A stretch of 64,000 nt of DNA. Origin: Vreelandella stevensii S18214 (GTDB taxonomy: Bacteria; Pseudomonadota; Gammaproteobacteria; Pseudomonadales; Halomonadaceae). A program made the position numbers and the translations under genes. The stretch is from NCBI RefSeq assembly GCF_000275725.1, contig NZ_AJTS01000020.1:1-64000 (forward strand), read 5' to 3'. This document shows, piece after piece, positions 1 to 8,157 of this stretch. The number at the start of each line of letters is the position of its first letter. The stretch's first letter is position 1. Below the pieces are notes generated by a model. The model ran no database searches. It was given only the letters and a program-made list of their open reading frames with translations, and was not told the DNA's origin.

Positions 1-743
1 CGTTGGAAAAGTGCGTGCCCGATGAAGGAATCGTAACGCTGGACAGCGATACCATGATGAACCCGGAGAGCCTGAAAGCGGCCAGAGTGGCGGCCGGAGC
101 GGTGATCCGTGGTGTCGATCAGGTTTACAAACGGCAGGCAGACAACGTGTTTTGTGCGGTACGCCCCCCTGGGCACCATGCGGAAGCTGCCGACGCCATG
201 GGTTTCTGTTTCTACAACAACGTGGCGGTGGGCGCTGCCCATGCCCGCGCAAAATATGGCGCTCGGCGTATCGCCATACTCGATTTCGATGTCCATCAGT
301 GCAACGGCACCATCGATATTTTCAAGAATGACCCCGATGTGCTGGTCTGTACCAGCTTCCAGTACCCCTTCTATCCATGGCGCTACCTGCGCAGCGAGTG
401 GCAGAACGTGGTCAACACCCCGCTGGAGGCCGGTACCGACAGCGCGGCGTTTCGCACTGCCATCGAACGCCAGTGGCTACCAGCGCTGCATGCGTTCAAA
501 CCGGACCTGGTGATGCTATCGGCGGGGTTCGATGCTCACCGCGAGGATCCCATGGGCGACCTATGCCTGGAAGACGAGGACTTTTACTGGGTGACGCACC
601 TGGCCATGGAGATAGCCGCCCTGTATGCCGACAACCGCGTGGTCTCCGTGCTGGAAGGCGGCTATAACCTGACCTCGCTGGCCAGCAGCAGTGAAGCGCA
701 TCTCAAGGCCTTGTTGGGGTTGCCTTTCACCGATACGCCCTAG
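1..743 (+). CDS. Histone deacetylase family protein, 3' part
   Basis: The gene enters from the left edge, so its start is not in the window; about 246 residues are visible. It belongs to the arginase/deacetylase fold family of zinc amidohydrolases (acetoin utilisation / acetylpolyamine amidohydrolase group), which remove acetyl groups from lysines or polyamines. Numbered from base 3, the family marks are RPPGHH (54-59, the catalytic His pair), DFDVHQCNGT (zinc ligands D96 and H98), SAGFDAH (third ligand D177) and the GGY tyrosine (219-221). The usual DVHH is DVHQ here. The substrate cannot be told. A short GC hairpin follows the stop codon but has only a weak T run. Confidence 0.88.
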   Translation, partial: LEKCVPDEGIVTLDSDTMMNPESLKAARVAAGAVIRGVDQVYKRQADNVFCAVRPPGHHAEAADAMGFCFYNNVAVGAAHARAKYGARRIAILDFDVHQCNGTIDIFKNDPDVLVCTSFQYPFYPWRYLRSEWQNVVNTPLEAGTDSAAFRTAIERQWLPALHAFKPDLVMLSAGFDAHREDPMGDLCLEDEDFYWVTHLAMEIAALYADNRVVSVLEGGYNLTSLASSSEAHLKALLGLPFTDTP

Positions 744-828
744 GGCGCCACCGCGCCCCTTTCGCCTGTGGTACCATGCGGCTCTCGTTGACGTTCTCAC
801 TCATTGACGCTCTCACTACGTGACCTTT

Positions 829-1461
829 ATGACCGCGACCTCCGAAGAGCATGCCGCGCTGCGCATTGCCTCAGGGCGAAAACCTTTTGTCGAGCCGCTG
901 CGCCTGGGTGAGCGGCTGAAGCAGATCCGTCTGGCCAACCAATGGACGCTGGAAGACGTGAGCCAACGTACCGGCATTGCTCGTTCGACGCTGTCCAAGA
1001 TCGAAAATGATCAGGTCTCGCCAACTTTTAGCGTGGTCCAGAAGCTGATCAGCGGTTTGAATATCGATCTGCCGCAGCTGTTTACGCCGCCCAAGCGTGA
1101 GCGCTACACCATGGGCCGTCGTGATCTTACCCGCAAAGGCAAAGGGCAGCTGCACCCCACCCCCACCTACGAACACGAGCTACTGGGGCATCAGTTGGCG
1201 CAAAAGCGCATGATCCCGTTCAAGACCATCGTGCGCGCCCGTAGCTTTGACGAATATCATCAGTGGGTGCGTCACGACGGCGAAGAGTTTTTGATGGTAT
1301 TGCACGGCGATATCATGCTGTACACCGAGTTCTATGCCCCGTTGGTACTGGCAGAGGGTGACAGCATCTATTTCGATAGCGACATGGGCCACGCGCTGGT
1401 GTCGACCAGCCAGGACGATGCCGTGGTGCTCTCGGTCTGTACGCGTGGAGACCTGGTATAG
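829..1461 (+). CDS. XRE-family transcriptional regulator with cupin domain
   Basis: About 210 residues. The N-terminal part holds a lambda-repressor-like helix-turn-helix (core ARSTLSKIENDQVSPTF) and the C-terminal part, from about residue 115, a cupin barrel with a segment like HDGEEFLMVLHGDIMLY. This architecture (as in PuuR-like and sugar- or amino-acid-responsive regulators) couples DNA binding to a small ligand. An in-frame GTG lies nine bases upstream at 820; I prefer the ATG at 829, and neither start has a strong ribosome site. It follows the deacetylase on the same strand with an 85-base gap, so it could regulate that gene; this is inference only. Confidence 0.85.
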   Translation: MTATSEEHAALRIASGRKPFVEPLRLGERLKQIRLANQWTLEDVSQRTGIARSTLSKIENDQVSPTFSVVQKLISGLNIDLPQLFTPPKRERYTMGRRDLTRKGKGQLHPTPTYEHELLGHQLAQKRMIPFKTIVRARSFDEYHQWVRHDGEEFLMVLHGDIMLYTEFYAPLVLAEGDSIYFDSDMGHALVSTSQDDAVVLSVCTRGDLV

Positions 1462-1484
1462 CGCCTGCCATGGTCAGCAGGCGC
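1461..1484. terminator. Hairpin between convergent genes
   Basis: A perfect 8-bp stem (GCGCCTGC / GCAGGCGC) with an 8-base loop starts at the last base of the regulator's stop codon and sits just before the tusE stop on the other strand. There is no T run, so intrinsic termination is uncertain. It may be a processing or 3'-end stabilising hairpin for both transcripts. Confidence 0.4.
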
Positions 1485-1488
1485 ATGC

Positions 1489-1839
1489 TCATAGGCAGTT
1501 GGTGGGCTTGGGCAAGCCGGCAATCCGCGCAATACGTTTCGGCGGGCTGCCAGGAAAGAGCGTCATCAGATAGATCGAGCGCCCTTTTTCTGCTCCCAGC
1601 GCCTGCGTGGTGGCCTTGACCAACGGGCGCATGGCAGGTGCCATCTCGTAACGGGCATAGAAGTCTCGTACCACATGGATGATTTCCCAGTGTTCCGCCG
1701 TCAACGACATGCCTTCGTCGTTCGCCAACCACTCTGCTACTTCTTCTGACCACTGGCTTTGTTCTACCAAAAAGCCTTCAGGGTCGAGTTGGATTGTTTT
1801 AGCCGAATCAAGATAACGGTATAAATCTTCATTGCTCAT
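1489..1839 (-). CDS. tusE: Sulfurtransferase TusE (DsrC-like)
   Basis: 116 residues, a typical length. TusE takes persulfide sulfur from the TusBCD complex and passes it with MnmA to tRNA for 2-thiouridine at the wobble position. The C-terminal signature LFPGSPPKRIARIAGLPKP is followed by the penultimate Cys115 that carries the sulfur. Only the final cysteine of the DsrC pair is present, as expected for TusE rather than a dissimilatory DsrC. It is the last gene of a minus-strand tusD-C-B-E operon, one base after the tusB stop, so translation is probably coupled. The codons for residues 5-11 contain a 20-base stretch found again at 29590-29609. Confidence 0.93.
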   Translation of the reverse strand: MSNEDLYRYLDSAKTIQLDPEGFLVEQSQWSEEVAEWLANDEGMSLTAEHWEIIHVVRDFYARYEMAPAMRPLVKATTQALGAEKGRSIYLMTLFPGSPPKRIARIAGLPKPTNCL

Positions 1840-1840
1840 A

Positions 1841-2122
1841 TCAATACCACGTCAAGATCTGCGGGTGCTGTTCGGTCAAGCTGACAAACATTGGCATATC
1901 CGCCAACGGCTTGTCAGATGCATATCCACTCAATCCACGGGCTACCACATCGTCATGCAGCGCCAGCACCTCCACGCTTTCCATGCGCCAGCCCTGCCAG
2001 GCATCGTGCAGCACGGCCTGAACGGCGTCTTCGATGAGCAGCACCGTGTCACCCGGGGAAACGACTGCCAGCATCTGGTGTGCGGCGCTGTGCTCAGGTG
2101 GTTTGTTGACTATATGCAGCAT
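1841..2122 (-). CDS. tusB: Sulfur relay protein TusB (DsrH-like)
   Basis: 93 residues from the ATG at 2122 (MLHIVNKPPEHSAA), the normal TusB N-terminus; a longer reading frame runs upstream into tusC but would add residues not seen in the family. TusB is the smallest subunit of the TusBCD hexamer. The segment GDTVLLIEDAV is typical. It lies 13 bases after the tusC stop and one base before tusE. Function is assigned from family and operon context. Confidence 0.9.
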   Translation of the reverse strand: MLHIVNKPPEHSAAHQMLAVVSPGDTVLLIEDAVQAVLHDAWQGWRMESVEVLALHDDVVARGLSGYASDKPLADMPMFVSLTEQHPQILTWY

Positions 2123-2135
2123 CGTATGTCGCCCA

Positions 2136-2498
2136 TTAAAAGGTGAGTACCTGTTCATGACGTGCCAACAGCGCAGGCAGCTCCGCTGCTGGCAAGCACT
2201 TGACCCCTTCCAGCAGCTTATCGGGGGTCAGGCTCAGCTCGTCCAGCGCTTCTTGGGTCACCCACAGGTCGTTGATGTCGTACATTTCCAGCATGTTCAT
2301 CGTCGGCAGCGTCGCTTTCTGGCCTGGCGCGCCAGCCCCCTGCTCCTTGAGCAGCGCAAACACCCCCTGCCCCATGAACAGCAGACCCACCTCTTCACCA
2401 AATGCCGCCGCCACCAGGGCCACATCCAGCCCTTCACGCAAGGCGTTGGACGCATGGGGCCCATGACGAATGATCACCAGACGTTGAGAAGTGCTCAT
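2136..2498 (-). CDS. tusC: Sulfur relay protein TusC (DsrF-like)
   Basis: 120 residues from the ATG at 2498. An AGGAGC ribosome site lies five bases upstream of that ATG and would be too close to the in-frame TTG at 2501. TusC is part of the TusBCD sulfur-transfer complex. The N-terminal beta strand followed by HASNALREGLDVALVAAAF matches the DsrE/F fold. It lies between tusD and tusB with gaps of about 10 bases, so one mRNA is expected. Confidence 0.9.
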   Translation of the reverse strand: MSTSQRLVIIRHGPHASNALREGLDVALVAAAFGEEVGLLFMGQGVFALLKEQGAGAPGQKATLPTMNMLEMYDINDLWVTQEALDELSLTPDKLLEGVKCLPAAELPALLARHEQVLTF

Positions 2499-2507
2499 CA
2501 ATGGCTC

Positions 2508-2897
2508 CTAGGCAAAGGTGATCAGGCGATCACACTGCTGCTGTAACGTTAAAAGCTGGCCAAGCCCGGTCAGCGAGAACGGAGCCTCCAGGTTGGCCAC
2601 GCTCTTGCCATGGCGTTTCGCCTCGGACTCATCGAGCAAACCCCGACGCAAGGCCGCTGCCACGCATACATCGAGCATCACGCCGTGGGTCTGGTGAAGG
2701 TCTATCCACGCCTCGCGCAGGTTAAGCTCATCCTGAGGCGGCGTCATCAACGACGACGCATTGTGAACCCCATCGCGGTAGAAGAACACACCGGCAACCC
2801 GATGCCCACACGCAATGACCTGATGGGCAAAGCGCAGCGCTGAATGAGGAGCGGCACTTGAATACGGAGCGCCCATCACTAACAGGCCATACTGCAT
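2508..2897 (-). CDS. tusD: Sulfurtransferase TusD (DsrE-like)
   Basis: 129 residues. TusD carries the active-site cysteine of the TusBCD complex, which accepts sulfur from TusA and hands it to TusE. Cys78 in the segment GVMLDVCVAAALRRG sits at the same position as the catalytic Cys78 of the E. coli protein. It is the first gene of the tusDCBE operon. An intrinsic terminator for the preceding gene on the same strand lies just upstream (2924-2953), so the operon should have its own promoter in the short gap. Confidence 0.93.
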   Translation of the reverse strand: MQYGLLVMGAPYSSAAPHSALRFAHQVIACGHRVAGVFFYRDGVHNASSLMTPPQDELNLREAWIDLHQTHGVMLDVCVAAALRRGLLDESEAKRHGKSVANLEAPFSLTGLGQLLTLQQQCDRLITFA

Positions 2898-2923
2898 GGC
2901 TCACCTCTCGTTTTAGCGAAGCC

Positions 2924-2953
2924 AAAAAAACAGACCCTACTGGGTAGGGTCTG
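2924..2953 (-). terminator. Rho-independent terminator of the Bax-inhibitor-like gene
   Basis: On the minus strand a perfect 10-bp stem (CAGACCCTAC / GTAGGGTCTG, loop CCA) is followed by seven T. It lies 46 bases after the stop of the membrane-protein gene at 2999 and insulates it from tusDCBE. Confidence 0.93.
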
Positions 2954-2998
2954 TTGGTACTTACATGATGCTCTCATTCAGTGAGCATCCCTGCTACA

Positions 2999-3676
2999 TC
3001 AATCGTTGCTCATGATGCCCAGAATGGACAGCAAGCTGATGAACAGGTTGTAGATCGAGACGTAGAGAGTGACGGTCGCCAGAATGTAGTTGGTTTCGCC
3101 CGCCCGGTGAACGATCTCACTGGTTTGGTAAAGGATTGCCGCCGAAGCGAACAGCACAAAGCCCGCGGACACCATCAAGGAAAGCGCCGGAATGTTGAAG
3201 ATCAGCCCCGCTACCATGGCCAGCACCAGCACGATCGCGCCAGCCAGCAGGAAGTTGCCCAGGAAGCTGAAGTCTTTCTTGGTCGTCAACGCAACGGCCG
3301 ACAGACCAATAAACGTCAGCCCCGTCATGGCCAGCGCGTTCATGATCAGCGCGCCACCGTTGGGCAGTGTCAGGTAGGCCGAGATGATGGGGCCCAGCGT
3401 AAAGCCCATGAAACCGGTGAACGCGAAGGTTGCCAACAGGCCTGCGGCTGAATTGGCAGTCTTGTACACCAGGAACATCAGGCCGTAGGCGCCGATGAAG
3501 AACACGAAAATGTTCAGCTGCTGAATGCCCATGGCCACAGACACCCCTGCCATGACGGCAGAGAACAGTAGCGTCATCGCCAGCAGCGCGTAGGTGTTTC
3601 GCAGAACCTTGTTGGCACTGGCACCACTGACCGTGGTGGTCTGTGCTCTTGCCAGGTTGGAATCGTTAAAAGACAT
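2999..3676 (-). CDS. yccA: Bax inhibitor-1 / YccA family membrane protein
   Basis: 225 residues with about seven hydrophobic segments in the inner membrane. The family (UPF0005) includes E. coli YccA, which modulates the FtsH protease, and pH-sensitive calcium-leak channels. The N-terminus with VLRNTYALLAMTLLFSA, the FTLGPIISAYL segment and the C-terminal YVSIYNLFISLLSILG are the usual marks. The gene is monocistronic: an upstream gap of about 160 bases and its own terminator. Confidence 0.92.
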   Translation of the reverse strand: MSFNDSNLARAQTTTVSGASANKVLRNTYALLAMTLLFSAVMAGVSVAMGIQQLNIFVFFIGAYGLMFLVYKTANSAAGLLATFAFTGFMGFTLGPIISAYLTLPNGGALIMNALAMTGLTFIGLSAVALTTKKDFSFLGNFLLAGAIVLVLAMVAGLIFNIPALSLMVSAGFVLFASAAILYQTSEIVHRAGETNYILATVTLYVSIYNLFISLLSILGIMSND

Positions 3677-3837
3677 TATCAGTGCTCCCTATATGGTCAT
3701 ACTCACAACGGACAAGAATGCCGTCCTCAGGTTCCATACGCAAGTTTTTGTCTTTAAACGCAACGAGTGTCTTGCGTTGTCGCCTCGAGTGGCGATTCAA
3801 CTATGCTGATATTTCCCAACATACATTGGACACGACA

Positions 3838-4011
3838 ATGCGCCACAAGATCCCTGTCATCATCTCTTCCGTAGGTTGTTTCGCCTTGGCGGCCACACGC
3901 TATGAGGTCGATGGTGTGGCCTTCAGCGTATTCGGCAGCGACCGCTATCACGAACGCGCCGACCAGCAGTCCTGGGCCACGTTTCAACAGTGGCTGGCAG
4001 AGATGCTTTGA
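3838..4011 (+). CDS. Small hypothetical protein
   Basis: 57 residues from the ATG at 3838 (MRHKIPVIISSVGCF). The frame stays open upstream to 3682, but that part looks like random translation. No family is recognised. The product is short and mostly soluble, with an aromatic C-terminal segment. A strong bidirectional terminator follows 10 bases after the stop, which supports a real transcript ending here. Confidence 0.42.
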   Translation: MRHKIPVIISSVGCFALAATRYEVDGVAFSVFGSDRYHERADQQSWATFQQWLAEML

Positions 4012-4020
4012 TCAGCACCC

Positions 4021-4060
4021 AAAAAAACGACGGCAGCTTTGAAAGCTGCCGTCGTTTTTT
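4021..4060. terminator. Bidirectional rho-independent terminator
   Basis: A near-perfect 13-14-bp stem (ACGACGGCAGCTTT / AAAGCTGCCGTCGT) is flanked by a run of A on the left and T on the right. It can end transcripts in both directions, serving the small gene at 3838-4011 and the small minus-strand gene at 4093-4257. Confidence 0.93.
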
Positions 4061-4092
4061 ATCCAGCCACGGTCAACGAACAACGCTGCCCC

Positions 4093-4257
4093 TTACACGG
4101 ACGATTCGCTATCGCCCTCTTCATCCCGATGCGGTGTCACCACGGTAGAAGCAGACTGGCGGGCATCCTGAGCGTTGTAGAGACGCGCATCGATCACGTT
4201 CAGTACCGCCAACTGGGCAAACAGTACAGCGAAGCAGATAATCAGACCTTTCAACAT
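4093..4257 (-). CDS. Small membrane-anchored protein of unknown function
   Basis: 54 residues: ATG at 4257, TAA at 4093-4095. The first half is hydrophobic (GLIICFAVLFAQLAVLNVI), enough for one membrane span or an uncleaved signal. The second half is polar and acidic (PHRDEEGDSESS). An AAGG ribosome site lies upstream, and the shared terminator at 4021-4060 follows the stop. No family recognised. Gene reality is inferred from start signal, composition and terminator placement. Confidence 0.6.
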   Translation of the reverse strand: MLKGLIICFAVLFAQLAVLNVIDARLYNAQDARQSASTVVTPHRDEEGDSESSV

Positions 4258-4361
4258 GGCGGTATTCCTTAGGAGGCTAACAGCCTGTTAGCATAATTTG
4301 GATGTTAGCCAAATGCTGAAAGAATGCAACGGCGCCGAAAAAATAAAGTGCCCCAGGCGCG

Positions 4362-5360
4362 TCAGAACTCTTCGGTATCGATATCCGCCTGCTGTGCATC
4401 GCTGTAACGGCTGCCTGCTACCGTCTCTGGGCGCATCATCTGACGGAGGCTGGCCAATACATCCGCATCGAGGCGAAGGTTCTCTGCCGCCAGGTTCTCA
4501 CGCATGTGCTGGGTAGAACAGCTGCCCGGTATCGGTACGACGTTCTCCCCCTGTGCACAGACCCAGGCCAGCGCCAACTGGGCAGGCGTCCACCCTTGGC
4601 GTGCGGCCAGCGCCTTGACATCAGCCAGAGCTTGTACGTTCTGCACCAGGTTATCGCCCGTGAAGCGTGGCATGTTGGCCCGCATGTCGCCCTGAGGGAA
4701 TGTCGTATGCGTGTCCATCGTGCCCGTCAGGAAGCCTCTGCCCAGGGGGCTGAAGGCTACCAATGCTACCCCAAGCGCTTCATAGGCCTGCTTGAGAGCA
4801 ATTTCGGGGTTGCGGGTCCACAGCGAATACTCGGACTGAACGGCCGCAATGGGGTACTCGGCATGAGCCCTGCGTAACGTCGCTGCTGAAATCTCCGATA
4901 GCCCCACCGCGCCCAGCTTGCCCTCCTCTACCAGGCGCCCCAGCGCGCCCACGCTCTCTTCGATGGGCACCTGACGGTCAAGGCGATGCAAATAGTAGAT
5001 ATCGAGATGATCGGTTTTCAGACGCGCCAAGCTCTCTTCACACTGTCTGCGCAAGGTAGCGGGACGACCGTCGATCACCCGCTGGCCGCGCTCCATGTCC
5101 ATGGCCATTCCGCCTTTACTGGCCAGCAGCAGCGCGTGACGTTTGTTGGCCAGGGCGCTCCCCAGCAGCCGCTCGTTGGCCGTGCCGCCATACAGCGTGG
5201 CGGTATCGAAATGGCGATACCCCATCTCAAAGGCTTCTTCCAGGGCACGGATGGCCTCAGCGTCCGATACGCGCTGGCCATACCCATGGGACAGGTTCAT
5301 GCAGCCCAGGCCAATGCGGGGTGACCCGACCTCGTTCAACCGCTTCAGAAATGCAGACAT
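4362..5360 (-). CDS. Aldo/keto reductase
   Basis: 332 residues, AKR superfamily (YajO/Tas/AKR13-like), NADPH-dependent reduction of aldehydes or ketones. The catalytic tetrad is visible: D52 and Y57 in FDTATLYG, K82 in LASKGG, H125 in YYLHRLD. The cofactor segment near the C-terminus reads VVPIPGSCSTQHMREN. It lies on the minus strand about 30 bases downstream of the YheT-like hydrolase, so the two may be cotranscribed. The substrate is unknown. Confidence 0.92.
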   Translation of the reverse strand: MSAFLKRLNEVGSPRIGLGCMNLSHGYGQRVSDAEAIRALEEAFEMGYRHFDTATLYGGTANERLLGSALANKRHALLLASKGGMAMDMERGQRVIDGRPATLRRQCEESLARLKTDHLDIYYLHRLDRQVPIEESVGALGRLVEEGKLGAVGLSEISAATLRRAHAEYPIAAVQSEYSLWTRNPEIALKQAYEALGVALVAFSPLGRGFLTGTMDTHTTFPQGDMRANMPRFTGDNLVQNVQALADVKALAARQGWTPAQLALAWVCAQGENVVPIPGSCSTQHMRENLAAENLRLDADVLASLRQMMRPETVAGSRYSDAQQADIDTEEF

Positions 5361-5389
5361 GAATAACCTCGACTTGCCTATTCAGGTGA

Positions 5390-6385
5390 TCAGGACACGG
5401 CGGCGTGTACGGCTATTTGTGCAGCGAGCCAGTGTGGCACGCGGTGTTCGAGATAATAGCGTGGCCGCCATGGCGTGCCTTCGATAAATCCCACATGGCC
5501 CCCCTGTGCATGCAGCTCCAGCGTGACGCAAGACGCCCACTCACCGCTCGGCGGCACGCTATGAGGATAAACGAAAGGGTCATCCGACGAATGAATCACC
5601 AGCGTGGGTCTTGCGATGCTGCCAATGAAGTAAGCACTGCTACAACGGCGATAATACTCGGCCGCACTGGCAAACCCATGCAAAGGTGCCGTCACGCGAC
5701 CATCGAAGTCCCAGAAGGTGCGCATCCCCTCCAGACTTTGCAAAGCGCTCAAACGTGCCAACTCTTCCTCGCGGCCTTGGGCTTCGAACGCGTGACGCTT
5801 GTTCTCCACGTAGCGGCGCAGGTCACGCAGAAAGCGCGCCTGATACACCCTGGACGCCCCTTGGCTGATACGGTCGGCACAGTGGTCGAGCCGAAAGGGA
5901 ACCGACACCGCCACGGCGGCCTGTAAAGGGCACTGCTCGCCGGTTTCTCCCAGGTACTTCAGCAACACATTGCCACCCAAGGAGTAACCGACGGCGGCCA
6001 GCGGTTTCTGCGGCGCCCTGGCCACCAGTTGGGCTACGATATCGCCCAGATCCTCGCTGGCCCCGGAGTGATACCCTCGGGCTCGGTGATTCGGCTCACC
6101 TGAGCAGCCACGCCAGTTCACCGCAACGCTTTGCCAGCCCATGGCCGCCAAGGCCTGCTGCTGGCCAACGATATAGTGGGAAGAAGCGCTGCCCGTCAGA
6201 CCATGCAGCAACACAGCACAAGGCACCTGCGGCCCTTCAGGCCCATACCAATCCAGATCGATGAAATCCCCATCCAGCAGGGTCAGGCGTTCACGGTGGC
6301 GCGACAGGGCCGCACGGCGACGTAACAGCGGGCTATACACAGTTTGAAGATGGCCATTGACCAGCCAGCGGGACGGCTGAAACAC
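5390..6385 (-). CDS. YheT-family alpha/beta hydrolase
   Basis: 331 residues, alpha/beta fold hydrolase of the YheT/EMB8 family, esterases of unknown natural substrate. The oxyanion segment HGLTG is at 61-65, the nucleophile Ser135 in GYSLGGN, the acid Asp in HSSDDPFV and the catalytic His in AQGGHVGF near residue 296. The N-terminal PSRWLVNGHLQTVYSP is a hallmark of the family. It starts a probable two-gene unit with the aldo/keto reductase. Confidence 0.92.
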   Translation of the reverse strand: MFQPSRWLVNGHLQTVYSPLLRRRAALSRHRERLTLLDGDFIDLDWYGPEGPQVPCAVLLHGLTGSASSHYIVGQQQALAAMGWQSVAVNWRGCSGEPNHRARGYHSGASEDLGDIVAQLVARAPQKPLAAVGYSLGGNVLLKYLGETGEQCPLQAAVAVSVPFRLDHCADRISQGASRVYQARFLRDLRRYVENKRHAFEAQGREEELARLSALQSLEGMRTFWDFDGRVTAPLHGFASAAEYYRRCSSAYFIGSIARPTLVIHSSDDPFVYPHSVPPSGEWASCVTLELHAQGGHVGFIEGTPWRPRYYLEHRVPHWLAAQIAVHAAVS

Positions 6386-6496
6386 AGGCAGGGCTCCTGT
6401 TACACGCTCAAGTAGCCGATAAGCTTAACAAACTTTCGGCAACCGCTGCCGATATGCGCTAGGGTTAACGTACCCATCATGACCAAGGAGAGGATT

Positions 6497-6691
6497 ATGG
6501 AACGTTTTGCCGTCTACCGTGCAGTCAAGGAAGGTGCCGAAATCGACGACCAGCCCGAGTGGTGGGTGGTCGACACGAGGGATGAAAACGAACGCGATGG
6601 CGAGCTGGTTCGCCACCGAGGCGCCACCAAGCCCGAAGCCGACGATGTGGCCAATACTCTCAACGAGCAAACACACGACGAGCAGCCATAA
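6497..6691 (+). CDS. Small acidic hypothetical protein
   Basis: 64 residues from the ATG at 6497, which has a good AAGGAGAGG ribosome site; an ATG at 6479 in the same frame lacks one. The product (MERFAVYRAVKEGAEIDDQP) is very acidic and hydrophilic, as is common for cytoplasmic proteins of halophiles. No family recognised. It runs convergently into the next small gene with two bases between stop codons. Confidence 0.62.
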   Translation: MERFAVYRAVKEGAEIDDQPEWWVVDTRDENERDGELVRHRGATKPEADDVANTLNEQTHDEQP

Positions 6692-6693
6692 GG

Positions 6694-6876
6694 CTACTCA
6701 TCCACGTCGACCTTGCGCAGGTCTTCCACGGCCACGCCTTCCGGCAAATCGTCGGGCTGAGCAGCCAGCCACACGGGCGACAGGTCGCTATCCTCTCGTC
6801 CATCATCATGACGATGCCCCGGTATTCGATAAACCACCCGCTCTCGGCGATGGTCCCAGGCAAACACTTTATCCAT
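6694..6876 (-). CDS. Small acidic hypothetical protein
   Basis: 60 residues from the ATG at 6876, preceded by AGGAGCGCACC. A longer start at 6939 would run into the upstream terminator hairpin and is less likely. The protein begins MDKVFAWDHRRERVVYRIPG and ends in an acidic tail. No family recognised. Its stop faces that of the gene at 6497-6691 two bases away. Confidence 0.55.
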   Translation of the reverse strand: MDKVFAWDHRRERVVYRIPGHRHDDGREDSDLSPVWLAAQPDDLPEGVAVEDLRKVDVDE

Positions 6877-6906
6877 GGTGCGCTCCTGCGCAAGTGATAC
6901 CTCGAT

Positions 6907-6926
6907 CAAAACCCGCCTTGGCGGGT
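6907..6926 (-). terminator. Intrinsic terminator after the exported protein gene
   Basis: On the minus strand the 7-bp stem ACCCGCC / GGCGGGT with a two-base AA loop is followed by TTTTGAT. It lies 27 bases after the stop of the gene at 6953. Confidence 0.75.
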
Positions 6927-6952
6927 GTTGATGCGTCATGTCAGGCGCTTTC

Positions 6953-7672
6953 TCAAGGCCTTTCCCACAGCATGTCACCGGTGGGGCCATCCAGGCGCAG
7001 AACCTCGATACTCAGCTGCGCATCGTCGCTGATCGACGGATTCCCCCATGCTCCGGTGCTATCCGGGGCCAGGCTCCACTCCAGCGTTTCACCGGGCTCG
7101 ATGCCCCCGGAAATGGTATAGAAGAAGGTTTCATCCACCCAGGGCGTCGACCGCCCCGGGCTTTGCAGTACGCCTCGAAAATGGGCCTGTGCCACCGGTT
7201 CGCCCGTATTGTTGGTAACTCGAAGTTCGATCACCGGCGTGCTGCCAGAACCCCCTTCATCGCTTAACCGATACTCGGCACTTTCCACCACGAACCGGCT
7301 CAGCATTTCTTGAGCAATGGGCTCTTCCAGCTCATGGCCTTCCTTGTCTTTCTCGGGCAAGTCCCCTGCCAGGGCCAGCACTTGCGGCCCACTCAACCCG
7401 TGCAAACTGCGCCGGGCCTCGGTCGCGAGGGCTTCCAGCTCGTCATCACGCAGTTCACTGAGCTGAACGATGGTCAGCCCCTGCTGGGAACGGCGCATCA
7501 GCAACGTATTCACGGCCTCGTCGAAGCGTTCAGCCTCGCTGTCATCCAGTGAAGCACGAATTTCATCGAGGGATCGGTCAAAGTATCGGGGGTTGGAAGC
7601 GTCGATGGTCGGGTCTGCAAAAGCAACGCCCACCATGGCCATCGTCATCGCTACCGCTAATATCCGTTTCAT
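6953..7672 (-). CDS. Exported protein of unknown function
   Basis: 239 residues with a clear Sec signal peptide (MKRILAVAMTMAMVGVAFA, cut near residue 19). The mature N-terminus, with TIDASNPRYFDRSLDEI and a charged helix, resembles small periplasmic DUF6694-type proteins. The C-terminal half (about 140-235) looks like an immunoglobulin-like beta sandwich: alternating strands such as PVIELRVTNNTGEPV and EPGETLEWSLAP. I do not recognise a function. Monocistronic with its own terminator. Confidence 0.75.
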   Translation of the reverse strand: MKRILAVAMTMAMVGVAFADPTIDASNPRYFDRSLDEIRASLDDSEAERFDEAVNTLLMRRSQQGLTIVQLSELRDDELEALATEARRSLHGLSGPQVLALAGDLPEKDKEGHELEEPIAQEMLSRFVVESAEYRLSDEGGSGSTPVIELRVTNNTGEPVAQAHFRGVLQSPGRSTPWVDETFFYTISGGIEPGETLEWSLAPDSTGAWGNPSISDDAQLSIEVLRLDGPTGDMLWERP

Positions 7673-7846
7673 AGAGTCACCATCCTGTTGGTCGATTTAA
7701 CAACATAAGCTATCTGGTGGCGCTTTGGAAATAGCCTTCGAGGGCGGAGAGCGCTCCACCACCGTAATGATCTCGGCGATGAGTCAGGATTGGGAGGATA
7801 GCTTCGTTGGGTGGTTTTGGGCTTGGTCTTGTTAGAACCATTGGCC

Positions 7847-7870
7847 TATAATCGTACGGAGAACCCGTAC
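7847..7870 (+). promoter_or_regulatory. yefM-yoeB promoter -10 box and putative autorepressor site
   Basis: A perfect TATAAT at 7847-7852 lies 18 bases after a poor -35 (TTGGTC, 7823-7828). Just behind it, the hexamers GTACGG (7854-7859) and CCGTAC (7865-7870) form an inverted repeat that includes the GTAC core common in YefM/Phd operators. Position and symmetry fit autoregulation by the antitoxin; this is inference. Confidence 0.6.
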
Positions 7871-7884
7871 ATCAAGAGGTGGCT

Positions 7885-8157
7885 ATGGATACTATCAGTG
7901 TCAACAAATTCAGAGATAATCTGAAAAGCGTCGTAGAGCAAGTGGTGAGCAGGCATGAGCCTCTCAAGGTAACGCGACGAGCCGGAGAAGCCTTTATTGT
8001 GATGAGCGCCGACGACTGGGAACAGGAACAGGAAACGCTTCACGTTCTCCAAAGCAAACATCTCATGCAGCAGATTGCCGACTCTCTTGAGACCCACACT
8101 CGTGGCAAAGGCTATCAACCGACTGTCGAGCAGATGAATGAGATCACTGGTCTTTGA
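7885..8157 (+). CDS. yefM: Antitoxin of the YefM/Phd family
   Basis: 90 residues from the ATG at 7885 (AAGAGGTGG upstream). The N-terminal Phd/YefM dimerisation and DNA-binding fold is seen in TISVNKFRDNLKSVVEQV and VTRRAGEAFIVMSADDWE (about 3-50); the flexible C-terminus would wrap the toxin. It overlaps the toxin gene by 20 bases, so translation is coupled. The DNA is visibly AT-richer than its surroundings, which suggests acquisition. Confidence 0.93.
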   Translation: MDTISVNKFRDNLKSVVEQVVSRHEPLKVTRRAGEAFIVMSADDWEQEQETLHVLQSKHLMQQIADSLETHTRGKGYQPTVEQMNEITGL

